A stretch of DNA of 24,331 bases. It comes from Leptospiraceae bacterium. Lineage in GTDB: Bacteria > Spirochaetota > Leptospiria > Leptospirales > Leptospiraceae. Of the stretch, positions 1 through 7,527 are shown piece after piece. A program made the translations under genes and the position numbers. Below the pieces are notes generated by a model. The model was not told the origin of the DNA, searched no databases, and saw nothing but the letters and a program-made list of their open reading frames with translations. Position 1 is the first letter of the stretch, and every line of letters starts with the position of its first letter. The stretch spans positions 1-24,331 of the forward strand of contig JAIXRB010000102.1 in NCBI GenBank assembly GCA_027485405.1, given 5' to 3'.

Positions 1-1070
1 AGGGAATATTCTTTTAAAAAATCTTCTGCAAAAATGGGAGAAAGTGGTTCAAAGTATTGATCCCCAGAAACATCCTGGTGCTTCCCAAAAACTGGGATAA
101 CTTCTATCACTAGCAGTCTTTGTTCCTGAAAATGCAAAACCACAGAAACATTGTGCTTTAAGTATAGGTTCTTTGAACCAAAGAAAAAATTACCCAAGGA
201 ATAAATGACAGCACCTCCATTGAAAACCTCGATGCCTTGCGGAACATGGGGGTGATGCCCTAAGATCACTTTGAACCCTCCGTTGATCAGTTCTTTTGCC
301 ATTTTCCTTTGGGTGTCTGTCGGTTCGGGGCTGTATTCCAAACCCCAATGCAATGAAAGGATGGCTATTTTTCCGTTGGCTCGTCGACGCCTATCATTCA
401 AAAGCGAAGCGACAGCGAGCGGATTCACACCCGGGCTACCACCGTCTGCAAACAAACGTTTTTCTCCAATCTCAGAAGCAGAAAAAAATTGATATTCAGT
501 TTGATTTTTTTTCCATGAAAAAGGCAAACTAGCATCTACCGAATTTTTTCCAGCTCCCGCAAAAAGAATTTTTTTCTCGTGAAGAAGACCTACGGTTTCC
601 GAAAGGCCTTGGGCTCCAAAATCCATGGAATGGTTGTTCGCGAGAAACACAGCTTGTACCCCAATTTGCTTTAAAATATCTAGATGAGCTTCTTCAGCAT
701 AGAAAACATAGGATTTGAGTTTGTCAGCACTTGGTTTTTTTTTCAAAACGGGAGTTTCTAAGTTTACGAGCGTTAGATCCATGTTCTTTAACAAAGGTTG
801 AAAGCTTCGAAAGCTGTAGAGTGGATCATCTGCTTTTATACTGTCGCGCACACCCCAGTTGAACATCACATCACCACCTGCCCAGATCTTAGTCGTTTGT
901 GGAAAAACTAAGGAGCGTCCTGATGCCGTGACAGCTTTGTAATAGTCTTCGATAGGTTCTCGTAAAGTAGGTTCTTTTCCTTCTTCTTCACCGAAAACGA
1001 TTCCTTGGAGACAGAAAAAGAGAAAAACAAACAAATACAAAGAAGGCATTCTTTGAAAACCTGGGAGCAT
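1..1070 (-). CDS. CapA-family (PGA_cap) metallophosphoesterase-fold protein, 3' end outside window
   Basis: The reading frame stays open for about 356 codons on the minus strand and runs off the left edge, so the C-terminus is missing. The N-terminus carries a hydrophobic signal-like segment (LYLFVFLFFCLQG). The rest shows CapA/PGA_cap hallmarks in order: GGDVMFNWG near residue 65, NLETP near 103, NNHSMDFG near 145, LHWGLEY near 240, GHHPHVPQG near 270 and YSLGNFFFG near 290. The Asp/Asn/His residues fit a calcineurin-like metal site. Family members act in capsule or poly-gamma-glutamate export or as exported phosphatases; the substrate here is unknown. The start codon overlaps the stop of the upstream LolA-like gene by one base (TAATG), so translational coupling is likely. 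A second ATG at 1049 is an alternative start. An Arg-rich stretch before the HWG motif is ordinary family sequence, not an insertion. Confidence 0.85.
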   Translation of the reverse strand, partial: MLPGFQRMPSLYLFVFLFFCLQGIVFGEEEGKEPTLREPIEDYYKAVTASGRSLVFPQTTKIWAGGDVMFNWGVRDSIKADDPLYSFRSFQPLLKNMDLTLVNLETPVLKKKPSADKLKSYVFYAEEAHLDILKQIGVQAVFLANNHSMDFGAQGLSETVGLLHEKKILFAGAGKNSVDASLPFSWKKNQTEYQFFSASEIGEKRLFADGGSPGVNPLAVASLLNDRRRRANGKIAILSLHWGLEYSPEPTDTQRKMAKELINGGFKVILGHHPHVPQGIEVFNGGAVIYSLGNFFFGSKNLYLKHNVSVVLHFQEQRLLVIEVIPVFGKHQDVSGDQYFEPLSPIFAEDFLKEYS

Positions 1071-1873
1071 TAAAACTGAAAGACAGATTCGGGTATAGAA
1101 GTCCGTTTCACTTTTTTCATTTTGATAAGAACCATTGCAGTTTCTTTCTCATCTTTCAGAGAACTAACTTTGGTTAAAATAGATTTAGGTGGATGGAGGT
1201 TTTCTGGATCTTTTTCTTTCACAGAAGAAAAGGCTCGAATCCCCCTAAGTTCACTCAATAGTTCAATTCGTTCCAAACCGTCTTTGTTGAAAAAATACTC
1301 GTACTGACCATCTTGTCTTTCCAGAAGGATGCGTTTTTCTAGGGAATGGAAACGCGCCTTGGGAGATTCGATTTCCTTTCTAAAATCTCCCGTTAGGTAT
1401 TGGTAGATGATTGGGAAAGGCATTAGGATGGGTTTGCCTGAGTTGGGATCTACAAGTAAAATGTCACCCATGGGCTGAGAAATGGGCTTTGGACTTTGGG
1501 AAGGTTTGATTTCGATTCGATCCTTGCTCGCAATCAATTCACTGAACATAAGTCCCATAAAATTATCCATGAGTTGGATTTTGATTTTGCCTGATTCTTG
1601 GGACAAAAAAATACGACCATCCAAAAAGACATTTTGTTTGTTGGGAGGTTGCGTTTGGATCTGCATCGAAAAATCACCCTGGAAGGAGGTGTATTTTAAA
1701 AAGATAGGTTCCAATTCCTTTAAAAGCTCTTTCGCCTGAGGAGAGTTTTTTGGAAAATATCCCGCTTTTGCCCTGTCTGCAAAATTCTCTTCAGCGATTT
1801 CGGCGGATTTGCAAGTTAGGGTTTGAAAAATTAAAATACAACCAACGAGAATTTTAGCTATTTTTGAAGCCAT
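1070..1873 (-). CDS. LolA-like exported protein (putative)
   Basis: This is a 267-residue exported protein. Residues 1-24 look like a signal peptide (KILVGCILIFQTLTCKSA). Cys21 could be a relaxed spirochaetal lipobox, or signal peptidase I could cleave after Ala24. The core has alternating beta-type strands: a 'FxGDFSMQIQTQ' segment near 62-73, 'DGRIFLSQESGKIKIQL' near 84-100, and 'PFPIIYQYLTGDF' near 150-162. This pattern recalls the half-barrel of LolA/LolB-type lipoprotein carriers. The assignment rests on fold-like pattern and gene order only, so it is tentative. It overlaps the end of the upstream TPR gene by 16 bases and its stop overlaps the capA-like start, so the three are probably one transcript. 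It could instead be a generic leptospiral exported protein of unknown role. Confidence 0.55.
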   Translation of the reverse strand: MASKIAKILVGCILIFQTLTCKSAEIAEENFADRAKAGYFPKNSPQAKELLKELEPIFLKYTSFQGDFSMQIQTQPPNKQNVFLDGRIFLSQESGKIKIQLMDNFMGLMFSELIASKDRIEIKPSQSPKPISQPMGDILLVDPNSGKPILMPFPIIYQYLTGDFRKEIESPKARFHSLEKRILLERQDGQYEYFFNKDGLERIELLSELRGIRAFSSVKEKDPENLHPPKSILTKVSSLKDEKETAMVLIKMKKVKRTSIPESVFQF

Positions 1874-3822
1874 TCATTCGCCTCATCTATCTTTCGCTGT
1901 AGCTTAGCAATTTCGTCCGAAGATTTAGAGAGTTTTTTAGATTTTTCCCAATAGGCAACAGCATTGATTCGATCTGCCTTCTTTAAGTAAACATCACCTA
2001 TATGGTCATAGATGACATGGTCTTCCATTCCCTTGTCCTGGGTTAGCACTTCGGCAAGTTTTAAGTGGAGATTTGCTTCCTCCAGTTGGCCTAAATTGTA
2101 AAAAACCCAACCTAGGCTGTCTTGGTATGCTCCGTTATCTGGTTCTAGTTGGACTGCCTTTTGGATCAGTGACTTTGCAGTTTCTAGTTTGGTATTTTTT
2201 TCTGTGTACAAGTAGCCTAAGTAATTGAAGGCATTGGGTGAATCTGGGCTAAGTTCCATCGCCTTTTCTAAATCTGCTTCCACCTGCGGGAAGTTTCCCA
2301 ATTTGTCGTAAGCAAGAGCTCTATAAAAATAGTGATTTGCGTTCTTTGGTTCCAGTTGAATTGCCTTATCAAACGCTTGGACAGAGGTAGTGTACTTTTG
2401 GGACTGAAAGTCAACTAACCCAGAAAGGAAATGATATTGAGGGTTCTCTGGGAACTGTTTGATTAGAGTATCTGTTTCTTTTCTTGCCAAAGCCCACTTT
2501 TTGATTGATTCGTTTAAATAAAGGTAAGCAAGCCTATAGCGTAGATTAGGCTCCAATGGTTTTCCGAGAGACTTTTCCAGCCCTTCTTGAACACGTAAAA
2601 TAGCCAGGTTTGGCTTACCCAACTCTTCGTCGCATCGAGAGATTCTTTCCAGCAGAACGGGAATGTCTATCGCCAAAGCCGGATCGTCTTTACTAACCTG
2701 AATGGCTTTTTCTAGAGCTTCTTTTGCCACCCAAAACTGTCGATAGGCAAATGCCAGTTCGGCAGTCGAAACATAGGCTTGGAATCTGGCGAGCTTACTT
2801 GTTTTGTCTGAAAGGGACTCTTGGTAAGCAACACGAGCCGACAAGCGATTTGGATTTTTTTCTAAAAATGCAAGTAATTCTAAGGAAAGGTTTGCCTTGT
2901 CTCCGTTTAGCAACTGATATAAATAGCGAATGATTCCTGTTTTCGGGATTTTGCCTTCTTTTTCTAAAAGATCAAAGTACGCATTGCTCATAGTCCTTGA
3001 ATCTAAAAAAAACATTTCTGCCAAAAGGTGCATAGACTCTATATCACGAGGATTCTTTTCTCGGAGGAACAAAAGGTGACGCTTGGAAGAGGCAAAGTCT
3101 CCTAAAAAATAATAGATTTGGCTAACGCGATAATTGGCCTCTAGATCATTCGGATTTGCCATGATGTAGGCTTGGTAGTAGAACAAGGCTTTTTTGGGCT
3201 GATTGGCTTTGAAGTGCAATTCGCCTAAGCTTTTAAGAGCGATGTTTTTGTATCTCGGATTTCCATCCCTCCGCATAATCTGATCATATAACGAAGTGAA
3301 GTACAAGATTGCCTTGTTTCCATTTTTGACTTCATTGGAAACATTGCCTAAGAGATATAGAAAGTCACTGTCAGTTGGGAAAAGGCTAAGATTGCTCTCC
3401 AGGGTCTCGATGGCTTGCAAAGCTTCCCCTTTTTTCATTTCAATCTTTGCTTTTAGTAGAATAGTATCTCGCATAGGTTTCTGAGAAGTATAGGCAACCT
3501 CTACCCATTTTGAGGCACTGACCAAATCTCCCATCTCTCCAAAGTTCACAGCCGTCGCATAAGCACTCAATTGCGAAGGTTTCTCGGATTGAACTTCTAA
3601 GCAGGTATGGTAGGCTTGGAAAAAGGAATTGGAAGATTGAAACAGGTTTTGGGATTCTTCCCTTCGGCGAAGTGCCTGTGTTTGAAACGCCTCAGCTTGG
3701 TCTTGGTAGGCGCGAGAAAGGTAAAACTCGGTTTTTTGGCAATCCAGGCTTTCGGCAAAAAGGTTGGAAAGAAAGCCAAGCGACAAGAAGGCAAGGAAGA
3801 AAGGAATAATTGCTTGAATCAT
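1858..3822 (-). CDS. Exported tetratricopeptide-repeat protein
   Basis: This is a 654-residue protein with an N-terminal signal peptide (IIPFFLAFLSLGFLSNLFA, probable cleavage before ESLDC). It is followed by many TPR units across most of its length. Clear ones include 'DSDFLYLLGNVSNEVKNGNKAILYF', 'NPQYHFLSGLVDFQSQKYTTSVQAF', 'NANHYFYRALAYDKLGNFPQVEADL' and 'SPNAFNYLGYLYTEKNTKLETAKSL', all spaced near 34 residues. TPR solenoids act as protein-protein scaffolds; here it should act in the periplasm, perhaps at the outer membrane. It is the first gene of a three-gene minus-strand run. No Shine-Dalgarno sequence is visible before the ATG. Only 37 bp separate it from the divergent gene at 3860, so its promoter must overlap that region or the neighbouring coding sequence. 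The specific partner is unknown. Confidence 0.9.
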   Translation of the reverse strand: MIQAIIPFFLAFLSLGFLSNLFAESLDCQKTEFYLSRAYQDQAEAFQTQALRRREESQNLFQSSNSFFQAYHTCLEVQSEKPSQLSAYATAVNFGEMGDLVSASKWVEVAYTSQKPMRDTILLKAKIEMKKGEALQAIETLESNLSLFPTDSDFLYLLGNVSNEVKNGNKAILYFTSLYDQIMRRDGNPRYKNIALKSLGELHFKANQPKKALFYYQAYIMANPNDLEANYRVSQIYYFLGDFASSKRHLLFLREKNPRDIESMHLLAEMFFLDSRTMSNAYFDLLEKEGKIPKTGIIRYLYQLLNGDKANLSLELLAFLEKNPNRLSARVAYQESLSDKTSKLARFQAYVSTAELAFAYRQFWVAKEALEKAIQVSKDDPALAIDIPVLLERISRCDEELGKPNLAILRVQEGLEKSLGKPLEPNLRYRLAYLYLNESIKKWALARKETDTLIKQFPENPQYHFLSGLVDFQSQKYTTSVQAFDKAIQLEPKNANHYFYRALAYDKLGNFPQVEADLEKAMELSPDSPNAFNYLGYLYTEKNTKLETAKSLIQKAVQLEPDNGAYQDSLGWVFYNLGQLEEANLHLKLAEVLTQDKGMEDHVIYDHIGDVYLKKADRINAVAYWEKSKKLSKSSDEIAKLQRKIDEANEWLQK

Positions 3823-3859
3823 GTTGTGCGGTTAGAAAAGCTAAAGGGCAGGGACAAAA

Positions 3860-5119
3860 TTGAACCAGATCCTTCGCGAAAATCTAAAGTACATCCTTCT
3901 TGTAATTCTAGTTTGGGCAATCACTTTCCCCTGGATTTTGCAGAACCAGGATCTTATACTCGCAAAATTTAGCTTTTTGTACAATTCGTTTTTCGATAAC
4001 CCCAATCCCCGGATCGTGCGAAACCTTGTTTCTAAGGGAGATGCCATTTTGGAGGGCAGAAAAGAAGGGGAATCTAAGTTCTTTTTGAAAATGGTCTCCT
4101 TTTTTAAGAATGAGGAAAACCCAAAAGCGATCATTCTCCCTCTCGATCTGGAATTAATGGAAAAATCCTGCCTCTACTACCAAAACCGAAACCATATTGA
4201 AGATCAGTTTTTGGAGCCAAATTGGCGAGAAAAAGCCAGAGAATGGGGGTCTCCTCTCTTCAAAACCAAGGTTCCGGCGGGTGAAGTGTTTTTGGGCCCA
4301 AGCCCGCGCGATTACTGGAACTCGCATATCGAAGAACTTTTGAATGCTTTGGATTTTTACAAACGTGCTCTCCAGTTTTCAGGTCCAGATTTTTCTGTGC
4401 CAAAGAAAATCGAAACCGTTGCTTGGCCCACTTGTCGACCTGCAGAGATCTTACTTGCCTATAGAACCTATATGATCCAAACGGAAGCCTATGTTTTAAG
4501 ACGTTACCAAAAAGAAACAAAGTCTGAGATCACTGGGCTTACACCAGTCCAGCTAAGATCGGTTTCACTCAGTTTGATTAAAAAGGGGCAATTCTCCGAT
4601 GTCCAACCCAACGATTACTTAGAATCCCTTTTACGCCAAGTCCTGCTAACAGGAATGAGAAATTTTTCCCCGAAAGAAGTGGACTCCATCTATGAAAGAA
4701 TTCTCTATTTTGTTTCAAACTCTGAAAGCGAGTATTTGAAGTTTCGATTTCGGAGAGGAGAGCTCTTCTTACAGCTTGGGAAAAAGGAACCTGAGTACCT
4801 TCCAAAAGCAGTCCTCGAGTTTAGAGAATCAGCAAACATAGACAGAGCCCTTCAAAACGAAGATGCAAATTTTCCACTGCTCTTGGTTCACAAATTTGAA
4901 TCCGGGCTTAGGCTTGCTCAATCTTTGGCGGCCATGGGAAATTACAAAAAGGCTTTGTTTGAACTGGACCAACTAGCATCTCAGATGCGAAACGTAGATG
5001 AACGGAGTGTTGGGGGAGAAAAACGAGATTTAGTGGATGACTACCGTGAAACAAAAAGAGTTGTTTTGCGCAAGTTGAACAGATTTGAGGAAGCTGATGA
5101 ACTCCCCTTCCGAAACTGA
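3860..5119 (+). CDS. Membrane-anchored protein of unknown function
   Basis: This is a 419-residue protein with one N-terminal membrane segment (residues about 11-27, YILLVILVWAITFPWIL) and a long helical, probably extracytoplasmic, remainder. I recognise no catalytic motif. The C-terminal half has helix pairs resembling degenerate TPRs (for example 'LRLAQSLAAMGNYKKALFELDQL' near 355-377). The start is TTG at 3860, chosen because a purine-rich Shine-Dalgarno-like stretch (AAAGGGCAGGGA) lies just upstream and no ATG gives the hydrophobic segment. It is the first of six plus-strand genes with very short gaps or overlaps; its last 23 bases overlap the following cysteine desulfurase gene. It may be a lineage-specific envelope protein. 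Confidence 0.8.
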   Translation: MNQILRENLKYILLVILVWAITFPWILQNQDLILAKFSFLYNSFFDNPNPRIVRNLVSKGDAILEGRKEGESKFFLKMVSFFKNEENPKAIILPLDLELMEKSCLYYQNRNHIEDQFLEPNWREKAREWGSPLFKTKVPAGEVFLGPSPRDYWNSHIEELLNALDFYKRALQFSGPDFSVPKKIETVAWPTCRPAEILLAYRTYMIQTEAYVLRRYQKETKSEITGLTPVQLRSVSLSLIKKGQFSDVQPNDYLESLLRQVLLTGMRNFSPKEVDSIYERILYFVSNSESEYLKFRFRRGELFLQLGKKEPEYLPKAVLEFRESANIDRALQNEDANFPLLLVHKFESGLRLAQSLAAMGNYKKALFELDQLASQMRNVDERSVGGEKRDLVDDYRETKRVVLRKLNRFEEADELPFRN

Positions 5120-6230
5120 CTCTATCATCTATCTAGACTACAATGCAACTCACCCACCTTTCCCTGATATCCTAGAAGAGAGCATTCATAGCTATTCCAA
5201 AACTTTTTTCAATCCGTCCGGTATCACTCGGTTTTCCTTGCAGAACCAGGGTAAAATCGAAACCGCCCGAAAATACTTTTCTACTTTGTTCCAAGCAAAA
5301 GAAAGTGAATTGGTTTTTTCTTCAACGGGAACGGAAGCAAACTACCTACTGCTTCAGTTCTTAAAAAAGACGAGCTCTGCTATTCGTTTGATCTCAAGCC
5401 CTTTTGAACACTCTAGTATGATGGGAGCATACGAAGATTTAGGTTTTGGAGTTGAATTCCTCGAGACAGACAAATCAGGCACAATTCAACTCACCCACTT
5501 GCAAACCTTATTGGAAGAGGAGGCAAGACCCGTGGTTTGCCTAATGGCAGGAAACGAAACGGGAGTTATCCAGCCAGTCCTAGAAATTCACAAACTTTGC
5601 AGAGCCTTCGGAGTTCCATTTTTTAGTGACTTGATGCAGGCTTTTGGCAAAATCAACGTAGACTATTCTCTGTTCGATGGTTTTTCCTGTTCCGCCCATA
5701 AAATTGGGGGAGGATTGGGTTCTGCGTTGACAGTGTTTCGAAATCTTCCGAAAGATTTGCATCTATTTCGGGGGGGAAACCAAGAGAACAACCACCGCGC
5801 TGGGACTGAAAACTTTCCCAGTATCCTTTCATTTGCCTCTGCCACCAAACGTCAAATAGATGCTCTTGAGGAAAAGAATAAAAGACTCCTTGCATTCCGA
5901 TCCATGATTGAGTCTGAGCTAATCAAAATGAATGCCGAGATAGTCGCAAAAGACTCAACCCGCCTACCCAACACAACCTTTGCCATTTTACCTTTTGAGG
6001 ACATTGATTTTTTACTGATGGGACTGGAATCCAAGGGAATCTGCATTTCGACTGGAAGTTCTTGCAAATCCAGAGCAAGAGAAGCTTCCTCATCCCTTTT
6101 GAAAATGGGTTATTCGAATGAAGAGGCACTGCGCGCTATCCGAATTTCTACGGGCCTTTTTACCACCGAACCAGAGGTTCATTTTTTCCTAAATGAACTG
6201 AAGAACATCTCCTTGTCTCTGATTGGCTAA
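5097..6230 (+). CDS. Cysteine desulfurase family protein (NifS/IscS-like, PLP-dependent)
   Basis: This class V aminotransferase-fold enzyme (377 residues from this ATG) should take sulfur from L-cysteine onto an active-site cysteine for Fe-S cluster or thio-cofactor assembly. Family positions can be read directly. 'YLDYNATHPP' opens the N-terminus. The phosphate-binding loop is STGTEA at 76-81, His105 stacks on PLP, and Asp178 with Gln181 contact the cofactor. The Schiff-base lysine is Lys202 in SAHKIGG, followed by 'RAGTEN' at 234-239. The persulfide cysteine is Cys323 in STGSSC. ATG 5097 is preferred over an upstream TTG (5085) because GAGGAAG sits 3 bases upstream at 5087-5093. No IscU, IscA or regulator gene lies nearby, so the sulfur acceptor is unclear. 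Some motifs depart from classical IscS (GNETG instead of NNEIG), suggesting a divergent subgroup. Confidence 0.92.
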   Translation: MNSPSETDSIIYLDYNATHPPFPDILEESIHSYSKTFFNPSGITRFSLQNQGKIETARKYFSTLFQAKESELVFSSTGTEANYLLLQFLKKTSSAIRLISSPFEHSSMMGAYEDLGFGVEFLETDKSGTIQLTHLQTLLEEEARPVVCLMAGNETGVIQPVLEIHKLCRAFGVPFFSDLMQAFGKINVDYSLFDGFSCSAHKIGGGLGSALTVFRNLPKDLHLFRGGNQENNHRAGTENFPSILSFASATKRQIDALEEKNKRLLAFRSMIESELIKMNAEIVAKDSTRLPNTTFAILPFEDIDFLLMGLESKGICISTGSSCKSRAREASSSLLKMGYSNEEALRAIRISTGLFTTEPEVHFFLNELKNISLSLIG

Positions 6231-6231
6231 A

Positions 6232-7521
6232 ATGAAAAAAGCTCTTGTCTATTTTCGCAAAGACCTAAGGTTGCTAGACCACCCAGCCCTCTACCAAGCA
6301 TTTCAAGAAACGAGGCTCATATTGCCTTTGTTCGTATTTTCAGAAGCAATAACCGGAAAAACAAAGAATGGGTTGCCTAGAACTGGAAAATTCAGGATGA
6401 AATTCTTGTTAGAAGCAATCCACAATCTCAGAGCCTCATTTCAACGAATCGGTGCCGATCTAATCGTACGAAAGGGAAACCCAGCCGATTGCATTGCTGA
6501 AATCTGTTTACTCTACGATATCGATTGCATTTATTTTCATTCGGAGCCAGGCGTAGAAGAAGAGGCAGAAGAAATAAGAATCGAAGAGCAATTGAAAAAG
6601 ATTGGAGTCCAAGTTGTAAAAATGGAAGCCAATGGTCTTTTTCTGCAAAACGATTTGCCCTTCCCCATAGCAGGTTTGCCTGAGATCTTTACAGATTTCA
6701 AAAGAAAGGTAGAAAACATAATCCCTGTTCAACCATTTTTGCCCAGAGTGAGACCTTTGTCCTCGCTTCCTTCTTCTATTGAGAGAGGAGAGATTCCGAA
6801 TTTAGAAGATTTTTATCCAGAGGGAGTCATTCTTCATCCCAACTCCGCATTCAACCTATCTGGTGGGGAAGACCAGGGCATCCAAAGAGTCACAGAATTC
6901 CTTTGGGTTTCGAACAATATAGGAACATATAAAGAAACCAGAAACCAAATGCTTGGATTGTCTTTTAGTTCTAAGTTGAGTGCTTATTTGGCTTTGGGTT
7001 GTATAAGCCCCAAGTTTGTGTACCACAGTGTAAAAAACTGGGAAAAAGAAAAAGGGGAATCAGAATCAAGCTATTGGTTTCTATACGAACTTCTTTGGCG
7101 GGAATACTTTCGTTGGATTTTAGTAAAGCATAGGGCTCGCCTATTCCACAAAAATGGGATTCGGAATTCAGAACATAACGGAGAAACAAACTTAGAAAAA
7201 TGGCAAAAATGGATACAAGGAGAGACTGGATCTGATTTTATCGATGCCAATATGAAGGAACTAATGCTCACAGGCTACGTTTCCAATCGCGGTAGGCAAA
7301 ATGTGGCATCTTTTCTTGTACACGAAATCCAACTTGATTGGAGATTAGGTGCCGAATGGTTTGAATCCCAGCTCATCGATTATGATGTTTCGGTCAATTG
7401 GGGGAATTGGGCTTACTTTGCTGGAGTGGGAAACGATCCTCGCTCCCAGAAGTTCAATGTAAATTCGCAAGTACAAACCTATGATCCAAATCATGATTAC
7501 ATTCGGACTTGGATATCATAG
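6232..7521 (+). CDS. DASH-type cryptochrome/photolyase, short C-terminus
   Basis: This is a FAD-dependent blue-light enzyme of the photolyase/cryptochrome family (429 residues from ATG 6232). The antenna domain starts with 'LVYFRKDLRLLDHPAL'. The FAD domain carries 'LLWREYFRWILVKH' and the strongly conserved DASH run 'SNRGRQNVASFLVHE', 'LDWRLGAEWFESQLIDYDV', 'NWGNWAYFAGVGNDPR'. CRY-DASH proteins repair cyclobutane dimers, mainly in single-stranded DNA. The protein ends at 'YDPNHDYIRTWIS', whereas DASH proteins usually continue with a WLPEL-type tail of some 25-55 residues, so the tail is missing here. The stop is followed within 6 bases by the next gene, so no frameshifted remnant fits. The ATG lies one base after the previous stop; a TTG at 6223 would overlap that stop. 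Confidence 0.93.
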   Translation: MKKALVYFRKDLRLLDHPALYQAFQETRLILPLFVFSEAITGKTKNGLPRTGKFRMKFLLEAIHNLRASFQRIGADLIVRKGNPADCIAEICLLYDIDCIYFHSEPGVEEEAEEIRIEEQLKKIGVQVVKMEANGLFLQNDLPFPIAGLPEIFTDFKRKVENIIPVQPFLPRVRPLSSLPSSIERGEIPNLEDFYPEGVILHPNSAFNLSGGEDQGIQRVTEFLWVSNNIGTYKETRNQMLGLSFSSKLSAYLALGCISPKFVYHSVKNWEKEKGESESSYWFLYELLWREYFRWILVKHRARLFHKNGIRNSEHNGETNLEKWQKWIQGETGSDFIDANMKELMLTGYVSNRGRQNVASFLVHEIQLDWRLGAEWFESQLIDYDVSVNWGNWAYFAGVGNDPRSQKFNVNSQVQTYDPNHDYIRTWIS

Positions 7522-7527
7522 ATTCAA

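Noticed and set aside
360..430. GC-rich, Arg-coding patch with GCGAAGCGACAGCGAGCGG in the CapA-like gene, resembling an inserted repeat
   Set aside because: The encoded 'PGVNPLAVASLLNDRR' aligns with the normal segment before the HWG motif in this family, so no insertion is needed.
3607..3972. 121-codon plus-strand frame across the divergent gap
   Set aside because: It covers the start of the TPR gene antisense and the N-terminus of the 3860 gene in another frame. Both of those have clear signal or membrane segments.
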